Below are positions 8,386 to 16,720 of a stretch of 64,000 bases of DNA, piece after piece. Source of the DNA: Lawsonella clevelandensis (GTDB taxonomy: Bacteria; Actinomycetota; Actinomycetes; Mycobacteriales; Mycobacteriaceae); NCBI RefSeq assembly GCF_001293125.1, contig NZ_CP009312.1, positions 556,192 to 620,191 of the forward strand. The letters run 5' to 3'. Every line of letters starts with the position of its first letter. Positions within the stretch are counted from its first letter, which is position 1. Under the pieces are notes generated by a model. The model was not told the DNA's origin. It saw only the letters and a program-made list of their open reading frames with translations, and did no database searches. The position numbers were made by a program, and so were the translations under genes.

Positions 8386-8413
8386 TCGAAACTATGTTCG
8401 AATAGTATGTCGA
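8386..8413 (-). promoter_or_regulatory. Two overlapping LexA (SOS) boxes upstream of dnaE2
   Basis: On the minus strand 8401-8386 reads TCGAACATAGTTTCGA, one mismatch from the actinobacterial SOS box TCGAAC-N4-GTTCGA. A second, weaker palindrome at 8413-8398 (TCGACATACTATTCGA, two mismatches) shares a TCGA half-site with it. Both lie 22-49 bases before the dnaE2 start, so the polymerase is expected to be LexA-repressed. Confidence 0.75.
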
Positions 8414-8455
8414 AGGTGCACCACATTTCAATGGAAGGAACCCAGCGCTAGCGCG

Positions 8456-9481
8456 CTACTCTGACACTTCGTTCAGTGAGTACAGCTGCCAACTCCAGCA
8501 CGGCTTGGGGCGGGCCCCACAACTTTGTGGACGGGAAGGTAACTGGATAGTTCGCAGTACCACGTTCCACACCCTTCCCTCAGGATGGATGACGCGCACT
8601 TCCGCCTCATCTCCCCCACGCGGCAATGTCCTCTTTACCAGTGTCGTAGCCTTCAACAAACCGGGGGTGAGCAGCTGGGCTTCTCGCGCAAGAATTTGCG
8701 CAACCACCAATTCGGCCGCCTGCGCGGGAGCATCAAGGGACGTCCGTCCCCGTAGTTTTGTGAGGTCAACGTAACCGTGACGGGCTGCACTAGCGACTGC
8801 GATGGCTTCTTCTGGGGTAAGTCGGCCGTACATGTAGTTTCCCGGCAGTGTCATGAATGCCGGGGCGAAGCGATGCCCAGCGATATGGGAGATTTCCCAT
8901 ATCGCCGGCTCCTCTCCCCAGTTTTCGCGACTGTATTTATCGAGGGCATCGGCCACAGGCCGCCCATTAATAGCGCAACACCGGTCTCGCTTGCCATGTG
9001 TACACACGACGGAGATAGGTGCACAGCGGGTACACCCAAAGAGAGCTGGGGACAGGGGGTCCCACCGCAGGATATCTCGCAGGTGGACAATACTTCCCGT
9101 CCACAGTTCAGGCAGTCCATCGAGGGAGGGGGAGATGTAGATACGCCGTCGCTCAATGGCACAGTGTCCTTGGCGGCCATGCCGACGAATGAAGGCAATC
9201 CGCATGCCGTAGGTGTCGGCATAGTCTTTCAATGCTGCACTAACCTCGGGCAGAACTGTTTCGCCATCGAAAATATCGTGACTCCACGCACCCGTGTGCT
9301 CAATGAGAATCCACCCATGTGCAACATAGGGGGCGGTTCCGGGGAGAGGCTCATCAGCACGGCTGGAGCAGCGCACCAGGGCGCCAGTGAGAGGAGCATC
9401 CGTAGTTGTCGCACACTGTTCCATAGCGGGAATTACCGGCGGGTCGAGGCGGCCGAAAAAATTCGGGGCAGAATCTGCCAT
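8456..9481 (-). CDS. Sucrase/ferredoxin-like family protein
   Basis: The 341-residue protein belongs to the Suc_Fer-like (Apd1-type) family, thioredoxin-fold ferredoxin-like proteins thought to bind an iron-sulfur cluster. The diagnostic motif CTHGKRDRCCAINGRP is present, as is the family ISHIAGHRFAP ... LPGNYMYGR segment, with a further CTRC upstream. Its function in bacteria is not established. ATG 9481 sits behind a strong AAAAGGAGG ribosome site. It lies between imuB and dnaE2 in the same direction, 69 bases from imuB, so it may be co-transcribed from the imuA' SOS promoter. No LexA-like box was seen directly upstream of it. Confidence 0.85.
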   Translation of the reverse strand: MADSAPNFFGRLDPPVIPAMEQCATTTDAPLTGALVRCSSRADEPLPGTAPYVAHGWILIEHTGAWSHDIFDGETVLPEVSAALKDYADTYGMRIAFIRRHGRQGHCAIERRRIYISPSLDGLPELWTGSIVHLRDILRWDPLSPALFGCTRCAPISVVCTHGKRDRCCAINGRPVADALDKYSRENWGEEPAIWEISHIAGHRFAPAFMTLPGNYMYGRLTPEEAIAVASAARHGYVDLTKLRGRTSLDAPAQAAELVVAQILAREAQLLTPGLLKATTLVKRTLPRGGDEAEVRVIHPEGRVWNVVLRTIQLPSRPQSCGARPKPCWSWQLYSLNEVSE

Positions 9482-9550
9482 CAGACCTCCTTTTAGCGTT
9501 CCTTCCCGCTACACACTGACGGGGAGAGAACTTTTCTCCTTTGTAGTTTC

Positions 9551-11104
9551 TCAGTACTCCCCTTCGATGTACCACCTCTTTTCTCGAATCACGAGCAGAA
9601 AAAGTTCATTTCTACTGGTCTGAACCTGAATACGCGCACAGCGAACAGGGTTATCCTCCCACCATTTATCGTCAAAAGTCCACGGACCCGCCCAATTCGT
9701 AATGGAAGAGGGGCGTCCTTGATCCTCCAGATAGGCAGGCGCAGCCGTCATCACACCTCGTCCCGTCACCCCGACACTGTGACGGGAGCTATCCAGGAGG
9801 GTGACGGGTCGCTGCGCAATAGTGGCAGGGAGGGGGCATAGCATCCTGCCTTCCCACGGGGCAGCAGCGCGTTGCTGCTGGCGGACGGCGGGGGCATCCC
9901 CATACGGCACCCACGAGACTGCGTCGTTGGGCCCCCATCCTCCACTGGGAACAGCACTGAGCACATCGTTTTCTCCCAGCATCCCTTGGACACGAGTGAG
10001 GCACCGGCGGCGTGTCATCTCTCGATCGCTGACTCCACTCCACAGATCTGACTGTTGGTGCCCTGCCCCCATCACATCGAGGGGACGCATCCACACCTGT
10101 TGTAGCCCTGCAGTGAGAGTGCCGGCGGTTAGCCACCCTTCCAGCTGCCATCGCATCCGGTCGGCCATGGCGGTGGAGCTGAGTGGTTCACTACACCGCC
10201 AGGTGCGTACCAGTTCTACTCCGTCCGTAGTACAGGCTCCCACCTCTACTGTGTGGCAGCAGAGGTCTTGGGCGACGAGTTGTTCATGTAGCTCAACTGC
10301 GAGGCGACGTGCGAGGAAGGCTGCCTCGTCGATACGACAGAGGGGCGGCTCGCAGGTGTGTTGTACGGTGGAGCTCACTTCTGCGGGGTGCGGAAGGACT
10401 GCACGGAGCGGCTCACCGCAAGCCATGGAATGAATGTCTCGTGCATCATTTCCGAAGCGCTGCACAACATCTGGTCTTGGCAAGTGAGCAAATTGCCCCA
10501 TTGTCTGCACTCCCATACGCGCCAACATCGCCGCCATATGGCACCGTTGCGAAAAGAACGGCAGAGCACTTTCTTCTGCCAACACACGTATTGGCAGGTT
10601 ATGTAGGAAATGTGGAGTCTGTCCTACTGGCACCAGTACACTCCGGGCAGCTGCCCATACCGCGGCCTCCATACTGTCTGCGCTGCCCACCAGACACTCC
10701 ACCCCAGCCTGCTCCATCTCCGTGGCTAACACCTCACAGGCTGCTTCCTCTCCCCCGTAAAAAGACGCCACACTCTGTGCAGAAACCACAATGAGCCCGG
10801 GGCGTAGCACTTCCATATGGGGGGTGACGGTATTGCAGCGCTGTATGACCGGTTCAAACCAGCGGGCGTCACGGTCATCATCATGTGTAGCGAGAAGCAC
10901 TTCTGAGCAACGAGAATGCGCATCCCGCTGGCGCATGCCCACCTGGATGCCGTACTGCCGTGCGCGCACGTTCACCGCCGTCACCTGATAATTATCGACA
11001 ATGACAACAGGGGTAGAGAGGTCCCTCTCTGTGTCGAGCAACAGTGCGGTGGCCGGCCAATCGGGAAAAAGACAGGCAATAACGCGCTGTGATTTAACTG
11101 ACAT
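9551..11104 (-). CDS. imuB: Y-family polymerase-like mutasome subunit ImuB
   Basis: ImuB is the non-catalytic Y-family homologue that bridges DnaE2 to the beta clamp during damage-induced mutagenesis. The 517 residues show the Y-family fold (RVIACLFPDWPATALLL at the start, a helix-hairpin-helix near LARMGVQTMGQFAHLP), but the acidic catalytic residues expected in the first motif and in the SxDE region are absent (LIVVSAQSVASFYGG instead), as in other ImuB proteins. The start ATG overlaps the end of imuA' by 11 bases, so the two are translationally coupled. A beta-clamp motif is not obvious by eye. Confidence 0.9.
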   Translation of the reverse strand: MSVKSQRVIACLFPDWPATALLLDTERDLSTPVVIVDNYQVTAVNVRARQYGIQVGMRQRDAHSRCSEVLLATHDDDRDARWFEPVIQRCNTVTPHMEVLRPGLIVVSAQSVASFYGGEEAACEVLATEMEQAGVECLVGSADSMEAAVWAAARSVLVPVGQTPHFLHNLPIRVLAEESALPFFSQRCHMAAMLARMGVQTMGQFAHLPRPDVVQRFGNDARDIHSMACGEPLRAVLPHPAEVSSTVQHTCEPPLCRIDEAAFLARRLAVELHEQLVAQDLCCHTVEVGACTTDGVELVRTWRCSEPLSSTAMADRMRWQLEGWLTAGTLTAGLQQVWMRPLDVMGAGHQQSDLWSGVSDREMTRRRCLTRVQGMLGENDVLSAVPSGGWGPNDAVSWVPYGDAPAVRQQQRAAAPWEGRMLCPLPATIAQRPVTLLDSSRHSVGVTGRGVMTAAPAYLEDQGRPSSITNWAGPWTFDDKWWEDNPVRCARIQVQTSRNELFLLVIREKRWYIEGEY

Positions 11105-11972
11105 GCTGACACTCCGTCAGCTCCCCACCCGCTGAGTGAAGCCTCTGTACTGGTTGGTGAGCACCGTAATGGTTCCGTCCAATGCTCCACTGGTAGCGCC
11201 GTGTTTGCTGGTACCTTCGCGAGACTGCCACATCTAACGTGACAGTGGCGATACGGCCATACCCGTGCTGTAACCCGGCTGCCGACACTTGGCTGGTATG
11301 AATAGCCAAGGCTGTCTGCGGCCACACACAGTCCACTGCTATGAGGGTGCCCACAGAATGCCGTAGAGAACTCTCATAGGTGCGGCATCTCCGGGGAGTA
11401 GGAGAGAAATCGGCAAAGTCGGCAACCACAAGATCGAAACCGGCTGCGAGGATCATGCAGGGGCCAGCTACATCACTGCCGGGATGCGGTACCCAGATGA
11501 GGTTGGAGCTACACGCTCCCATTTCCACAGCTGCAGACCACCCCACTGCGGGAAAACCCACAAGGGCCACACTGTGGTTCACGCTGGCAGCCGCCACCAC
11601 CCCCAGTAACCCCTGCCGTGAGCCACTCAGGCAAGACACCGCCCCGCGGGGAATCCCCTGCGGTCCGAGCATCTCCGACCACGGGGCTGCCAGCCTGAGC
11701 GTGTTATCGGCAGGATCGTACGAGCGTCCCGTCACCACTCCTAAAGAAGACGAGGTGTCCGCCACAGCAGACACTGAAGAGTGCCCCATCGCGAGAGTGC
11801 CAACAGAAGAACCGGCCCCCTCTGCCACCGTGAAACGGTGCCGCGATGCACTTTCCATCACCGTCATTCGTTGCCGCAAAAACGCAATTGTCTCTGCCTG
11901 CGACATTCCCTCTACAGCGTTCCGCATTGTCGTCTCAACCTGCGACGATGTTATAGCATGCACATTCTCCAC
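11094..11972 (-). CDS. imuA': Mutasome accessory protein ImuA'
   Basis: ImuA' is a RecA-like accessory protein needed with ImuB and DnaE2 for translesion synthesis. The central region (from TLRLAAPWSEMLGPQGIPRG through LVVADFADFSP) resembles the RecA core, but the Walker A loop is degenerate (GSRQGLLG), which is normal for this family. I take the start as GTG 11972, with GGAG seven bases upstream. The frame is open to an ATG at 12038, but that start would place the LexA-type box at 12007-12022 inside the coding region, so it is unlikely. The 3' end overlaps imuB. The stop-to-start overlap and common direction indicate an imuA'-imuB operon. Confidence 0.85.
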   Translation of the reverse strand: MENVHAITSSQVETTMRNAVEGMSQAETIAFLRQRMTVMESASRHRFTVAEGAGSSVGTLAMGHSSVSAVADTSSSLGVVTGRSYDPADNTLRLAAPWSEMLGPQGIPRGAVSCLSGSRQGLLGVVAAASVNHSVALVGFPAVGWSAAVEMGACSSNLIWVPHPGSDVAGPCMILAAGFDLVVADFADFSPTPRRCRTYESSLRHSVGTLIAVDCVWPQTALAIHTSQVSAAGLQHGYGRIATVTLDVAVSRRYQQTRRYQWSIGRNHYGAHQPVQRLHSAGGELTECQHVS

Positions 11973-12006
11973 CCCTTCTCTCCAGACCTTTTCACTCCCC
12001 TCATAG

Positions 12007-12022
12007 TAGAACATACTTTCGA
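12007..12022 (-). promoter_or_regulatory. LexA (SOS) box upstream of imuA'
   Basis: On the minus strand 12022-12007 reads TCGAAAGTATGTTCTA, two mismatches from TCGAAC-N4-GTTCGA. A -10-like TACTAT (12008-12003) overlaps its end, and the presumed GTG start of imuA' lies about 35 bases downstream. This fits LexA repression of imuA'-imuB. Confidence 0.65.
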
Positions 12023-12065
12023 AAAGAGAGGCGGTCAAGGAGTAAGGAGAGAAGGGGGAGGGAAA

Positions 12066-12728
12066 TTAATTCTCGGCAGCCATTCGGGTTGACATCATTT
12101 GAAAAACTTGGTCCCGCAACGCTGTTACTGCCGCCACATACTCATCTTCGGCAGGATAGGACGGAGGATAGACCGGCGGCAACACTTCCACGCGCATGCC
12201 ACGCCGCAGATCCCCCCACCACATTTTGCGGGTTTCGGGAACCGCCACAATAGGAAGAATGGGGACCTGCTCCGTGATCGCCACATGGAATGCACCCTTA
12301 TGGAAAGGCTGCAGCTCTTTCTCGAAGGAACGGAGATTACCCTCCGGGTAAATCACCACCGATTTCCCCTCATGGAGCAACACTCCCACCTGGGCATTAA
12401 ACAGCTCTTTGCCGCCCTCCCCGCTGACAACACCCACCACATCCCAGAAAGAGAGAATGCGGCCCGCTACCGGCAGGGAAAAGTTCTGCGCTTGTGAAGT
12501 AAACCAGAGACGACGCGGCCACAGTGCCCACACGGCGAACGCAGAGTCGAGGTAGTGCGTGTGGTTGCAGACCACGATTCCACCGCGATGTTTCGTCAAT
12601 CCACGAAAACGCATCGCGTTAGAACGCCCGATAAGCCGCACACGCGTCAGCAGTCGGAGAACCCCCACCGTCGCAGGCCCAAAAGCAAAGCGGAAAATAT
12701 TATCTTTGATGCTGCTCCACAGCCGCAT
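12066..12728 (-). CDS. 1-acyl-glycerol-3-phosphate acyltransferase-like protein (PlsC family)
   Basis: This 220-residue acyltransferase has the PlsC motifs NHTHYLDS (the HX4D catalytic pair) and YPEGNLRSF, about 70 residues apart. Such enzymes acylate lysophosphatidate or related lipids at the membrane. I chose ATG 12728, preceded by GAGGAAA, which puts the first 29 bases inside the end of the glycosyltransferase gene in another frame. The frame stays open upstream, but that extension has no acyltransferase features. Overlap with a GT4 gene suggests a shared glycolipid or lipoglycan task; the substrate cannot be told from sequence. Confidence 0.82.
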   Translation of the reverse strand: MRLWSSIKDNIFRFAFGPATVGVLRLLTRVRLIGRSNAMRFRGLTKHRGGIVVCNHTHYLDSAFAVWALWPRRLWFTSQAQNFSLPVAGRILSFWDVVGVVSGEGGKELFNAQVGVLLHEGKSVVIYPEGNLRSFEKELQPFHKGAFHVAITEQVPILPIVAVPETRKMWWGDLRRGMRVEVLPPVYPPSYPAEDEYVAAVTALRDQVFQMMSTRMAAEN

Positions 12729-13947
12729 ACAACATTTCCTCCATCTTCCGGCCACACTCAGCCATCCGATAGTCATTCGCCGATTCTGCATAAACCTTCG
12801 ACATCTGGATACGCTGCACCGGGTGCTCAATCCAGTAGTCGATCTGGCGCGCCAAGTCGCGCGGATCATTATTGATAAAGAGGCTACGCTCATCGAGCGC
12901 AAATTGCCGAGTCGCAGACTTCGGAGAATTTGCGATGAGAGGGACTAAACCCGTTGCAACAGCCTCCAAACAGGAAATGGCTTCAATCTCCACCGAAGCG
13001 GTATGCACATACAAATCGCACGAGTGCATCAGTTTGAGCAGCTCATCTTGCGAATAGTAGTGAATACTGGGAGGGTGGGGCAGCACACTTCCCATGCTCT
13101 GCAGCATCTTCCGATCCGCTCCGCCCCCAGCGAAGAAGATGCGAATGTACTCCGCGTAGCGAGAGAGCTGCACCGCACGAATAAGAACCTTCTGGTTCTT
13201 TTCAGGAGACAGCCGTCCCACCATCAAAATGTCGAATGTGCCCTTATAAAGAGGGAAGACACGACGATCTGGAACCGGCGGATGGAACCGGTCTCCCACC
13301 CCGTTAGAAATGACGACAAGTTCAGCGTGCTTGTCGTACCCATTGGCGACCAGCTGTTCCTTAATGAATTCGGTGGGACAGTGGATAAAGGGGAACGAGT
13401 CGTAGAAAATCTCGTACAGAACTTTGTATACACGGTTAGCAGCCCAGTCCACCCCCTGCAGACGCGGGCTGATGTTGTAGGTAATGTTTTCCGGCTGGAT
13501 ATGGAACGCGGCAGTAACGGGAAGCCCCATCCGTTTAGCAACGCGCACACCCACTTGCTCCAGCATCATCGGCATGAAGAAATGCACTACGTCGGCATCT
13601 TCAAAAGCCTCACGCAAGGTCGAGATCTTGGGAGTGCCGAACACAAAGCTTTGCTTCTTCGCGAATCGATTTACCACCGGAATATGGAGCTCGCGAACAA
13701 CATAACGATCCTCTAGATCGTCATCAACGTCATCCCCCAGTTGTCGCACGTGCGCCTTCGTGGAATCTTCATCCCCCGACGCTGCTATGTTCTTAGTACC
13801 TGCGGAAACAACACGGACAGTGTGTCCCTGAGAGCGAAGCTGCGCACACATCCGCCGTGCTGACGTGACAATACCGTTCTTCTCAACGTCAAACATGTCT
13901 GTCACAAAGACAATGGTGAGGGGACGGCGCCCGGATGACCTCATCAT
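12700..13947 (-). CDS. GT4-family glycosyltransferase
   Basis: The 415-residue protein has the GT-B fold of family 4: an N-terminal Rossmann half starting TIVFVTDMFDVEKNGI, and a C-terminal nucleotide-sugar half with ILMVGRLSPEKNQKVLIRAV and a catalytic-region EXXXXXXE motif in EIEAISCLEAVATGLVPL. It resembles diacylglycerol and phosphatidylinositol glycosyltransferases that make membrane glycolipids. ATG 13947 follows AAGGAG by only two bases; the second ATG (13944) has better spacing. The gene overlaps the acyltransferase by 29 bases. Donor and acceptor are not determinable here. Confidence 0.85.
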   Translation of the reverse strand: MMRSSGRRPLTIVFVTDMFDVEKNGIVTSARRMCAQLRSQGHTVRVVSAGTKNIAASGDEDSTKAHVRQLGDDVDDDLEDRYVVRELHIPVVNRFAKKQSFVFGTPKISTLREAFEDADVVHFFMPMMLEQVGVRVAKRMGLPVTAAFHIQPENITYNISPRLQGVDWAANRVYKVLYEIFYDSFPFIHCPTEFIKEQLVANGYDKHAELVVISNGVGDRFHPPVPDRRVFPLYKGTFDILMVGRLSPEKNQKVLIRAVQLSRYAEYIRIFFAGGGADRKMLQSMGSVLPHPPSIHYYSQDELLKLMHSCDLYVHTASVEIEAISCLEAVATGLVPLIANSPKSATRQFALDERSLFINNDPRDLARQIDYWIEHPVQRIQMSKVYAESANDYRMAECGRKMEEMLYAAVEQHQR

Positions 13948-14119
13948 CGCTCCTTGCAGTTGTACTAATAATGTAGGAATGCTTCTTATACCCTACCTGT
14001 ATCGGTAAAAATCGGTAGAAACAAATAATGTGACTCAGCTAACTCAACTGGGATAACGGTGGTACGCGAGATGTTGACCCATATGGAGAACCTAGTTCGA
14101 ACTGAGGAAGCGTGACTTT

Positions 14120-14766
14120 ATGAGCACCCCCACACCGACTACACAATATGACAACCTTGTTTCCGACTACGATCACTGGTTCGTTGATAACGCCGCCATT
14201 GTGGCATCAGAATTCCACGCCCTACGCCAAGTCCTCCCCAATTTCGACAATGCCCTCGAGGTAGGTGTCGGCACTGGCTTTTCGCAACCGAGCTGGAAAT
14301 TCAGAACGGCGTTGACCCTTCCACAAAGATGCTCGAGCGCGCCCGTGACCATGGTATCCGCGTAGAACAGGCGAGCGCCGAGGACCTCCCCTATGGCGAC
14401 AACATTTTTGATGCCGTCTTCTTCATTACCGTGGGCGGGTACGTCGACCTTCCCGCCGCTCTGGCAGAAGCCAAGCGCGTTCTCACCCCCGACGGCACAC
14501 TGGTGGTAGGCATGCTCGATTGGAATACCCCAGTAGGCGCAGAACGCCGCGCCAGCCACGCAGACAGCCCATACTTCGCCGGCATCTCCTTCCGCAGCTC
14601 CGCAGATATGGTGGCAGCTCTACAGACTGCCTGATTCACCGTGGAAGACACACGCCAGACCGTCTTTAGTTGGGCAGACGACCTCAGCAATCCTCTCGAC
14701 CAGCAAGAGGTACGAGAAGGTTTGGGAGAAGGTTACTTTGCAGTACTGACTGCACGTATCGCCTAG
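14120..14766 (+). pseudogene. Decayed class I SAM-dependent methyltransferase
   Basis: The N-terminal part (from ATG 14120) reads through a motif I segment ALEVGVGTGF and then leaves the family frame. From about 14281 another frame continues as FATELEIQNGVDPSTKMLER, followed by the rest of motif I/II and LPYGDNIFDAVFF. The join needs a one-base deletion, most simply in the TTTT run at 14279-14282. A second lesion, an in-frame TGA at 14632-14634, precedes recognisable coding sequence (FTVEDTRQTVFSW to a TAG at 14764-14766). Two independent disruptions argue for a real pseudogene over a sequencing error. In the family this would be a small-molecule methyltransferase of about 215 residues; the substrate is unknown. 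Confidence 0.85.
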
Positions 14767-15103
14767 CGTTCCACCCCGTCGAAGCACTCCGCACAGTAAC
14801 ACAGCAACTCCGCCAGTGCGGCTCCACCACACTAAGAACACCTTTACCACCTCACAGAAACCGCCCCCCCTCAGCTGCACACAACATCTCAACCTCAAGA
14901 ACACGCCGATAGCCTGCACCCAACTCAGTCACAAAATATTGTGGCCGCGACGGCTGATCAAACCCCCGCCTGACGCAATGCTGCACGCGCCCGCGCCACC
15001 AGCAGAGCCGCCACATACACGTCACCCCATCTAGCCGAGTGATGGAACTCAGGGCCAGATGGGGTGACGGTGGTCTAAAGAGAGAGTGGAGACGCGCTCG
15101 CCA
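14767..15103. other. Non-coding stretch between the methyltransferase pseudogene and guaA
   Basis: No frame here looks like a real protein on either strand. The first part may be further decayed sequence after the pseudogene. Near the right end lies a long inverted repeat (listed separately) that probably terminates guaA transcription. Confidence 0.5.
15020..15069 (-). terminator. Long inverted repeat, probable guaA terminator
   Basis: A perfect 13-bp inverted repeat (15020-15032 CGTCACCCCATCT with 15057-15069) encloses a 24-base loop, 35 bases after the guaA stop. There is no T-run on either side. Actinobacterial terminators often lack one, so termination is plausible but not certain. Confidence 0.5.
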
Positions 15104-16687
15104 CTACTCCCACTCGATAGTTCCCGGCGGCTTGGACGTGCAGTCCAACACCACGCGGTTAATCTCCGGTACCTCATTGGTGATGCGGGTAGAGATACGC
15201 TCAAGCACATCGTAGGGAATGCGCGTCCAATCAGCAGTCATCGCGTCCTCGGAGCTCACCGGGCGTAGCACAATGGGATGGCCGTAGGTACGGCCATCTC
15301 CCTGCACGCCCACTGAACGAACATCGGCTAGCAGTACCACCGGGCACTGCCAGATCTCGTTGTCGAGCCCAGCGTTGGTAAGTTCGGTGCGGGCAATCTC
15401 GTCTGCTGCCCGGAGAATCTCCAGTCGCTCACGGGTGATGGCGCCGACGATACGAATACCCAAACCGGGGCCGGGGAACGGCTGGCGGCCCACAATGACC
15501 TCCGGTAGCCCCAGCTCGCGGCCCACTGCACGCACTTCATCCTTGAAGAGCAGGCGGAGCGGCTCGCATAGAGTAAATTCGAGGTCTTCTGGCAGACCGC
15601 CCACGTTATGGTGGGACTTGATGTTGGCAGTACCAGCACCACCACCGGATTCCACTACATCCGGGTAGAGCGTGCCTTGTACCAGGAAGTCGACAGTGGC
15701 GCCTTCCACGGCACTCTCGCCGAGAACCTCACTGACGGCATCTTCGAAGGAACGGATGAAAAGCCGACCGATGGTCTTGCGCTTCGCTTCTGGATCGGTG
15801 ACGCCATCGAGCTCAGCAAGGAACTTATCGACAGCATTAATGGTGACGAGTCGAGCACCAGTAGCAGCCACAAAGTCCTGCTGCACCTGTTCCTTTTCAC
15901 CTGCCCGCAACAGACCATGGTCCACGAACACGCAGGTCAAGCGATCGCCAATGGCGCGCTGCACGAGCGCAGCAGCCACCGCAGAATCCACGCCGCCAGA
16001 GAGGCCACAGATGGCTCGGCTAGTGTCACCAATCTGTTCCTTTACCTGGGCTACCAGCTGGTCCACAATGTTTTCCGTGGTCCAGTCCGGGGAAAGACCC
16101 GCCACCTTGGTGAGGAAGTTAACGAGCACTTCCTGACCATGCGGGGAGTGCATAACTTCGGGGTGATACTGCACACCGGCGATACGGCGTTCTGTGTCTT
16201 CAAAAGCTGCGACCGGAGCCCCCGGTGTAGAGGCAGTGACGGTGCAGCCGGCCGGTGCCTCCAGCACGGCATCACCGTGGCTCATCCACACCTTGTGCTC
16301 CGCTTCCAAACCACTGTGGAGGATGCCCCCCAGGCCTGCGGGAGTGCCCTGTAGGCTCATCTCGGTGCGGCCATACTCACGGTCGCCGGTGTTGGACACC
16401 ACTCCGCCGAGGTTCTTGGCGAGGAACTGGAAGCCGTAGCAGATACCAAAGACGGGGACCCCCATCTCTAGCACGGCCGGATCCATAGTGGGGGCACCGT
16501 CTGCATAGACGGATGCAGGGCCACCGGACAGTACAATGGCAGCCGGGTTCTTGGCCTGGAACTCCGCCAAGGTGGCGGTGTGCGGAATGACCTCAGAGTA
16601 AATCTTGGCCTCGCGGATGCGACGGGCGATCAGCTGAGAGTATTGCGCGCCAAAGTCGACAACGAGGACAGGCTGCGGAGTGTTCAA
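15104..16687 (-). CDS. guaA: GMP synthase (glutamine-hydrolysing)
   Basis: GuaA aminates XMP to GMP using ATP and glutamine. The N-terminal class I amidotransferase has Cys83 in GICYGFQ and the His175/Glu177 pair in YHPEV. The ATP pyrophosphatase domain carries the PP-loop SGGVDS (230-235), and the C-terminal dimerisation domain ends in [12 protein letters not shown]. The length of 527 is typical. The start codon is TTG at 16687, with a weak ribosome site; no better in-frame start was found nearby. It lies downstream of guaB3 (33-base gap) and guaB in the same direction, giving a GMP-synthesis operon. Confidence 0.97.
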   Translation of the reverse strand: MNTPQPVLVVDFGAQYSQLIARRIREAKIYSEVIPHTATLAEFQAKNPAAIVLSGGPASVYADGAPTMDPAVLEMGVPVFGICYGFQFLAKNLGGVVSNTGDREYGRTEMSLQGTPAGLGGILHSGLEAEHKVWMSHGDAVLEAPAGCTVTASTPGAPVAAFEDTERRIAGVQYHPEVMHSPHGQEVLVNFLTKVAGLSPDWTTENIVDQLVAQVKEQIGDTSRAICGLSGGVDSAVAAALVQRAIGDRLTCVFVDHGLLRAGEKEQVQQDFVAATGARLVTINAVDKFLAELDGVTDPEAKRKTIGRLFIRSFEDAVSEVLGESAVEGATVDFLVQGTLYPDVVESGGGAGTANIKSHHNVGGLPEDLEFTLCEPLRLLFKDEVRAVGRELGLPEVIVGRQPFPGPGLGIRIVGAITRERLEILRAADEIARTELTNAGLDNEIWQCPVVLLADVRSVGVQGDGRTYGHPIVLRPVSSEDAMTADWTRIPYDVLERISTRITNEVPEINRVVLDCTSKPPGTIEWE

Positions 16688-16720
16688 CGTACGTCTCTTT
16701 TCTGGTGGTCGCGGAACTCG

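Noticed and set aside
12729-12902. N-terminal extension of the acyltransferase
   Set aside because: It lies wholly inside the glycosyltransferase gene and is Arg/Ser-rich without PlsC features.
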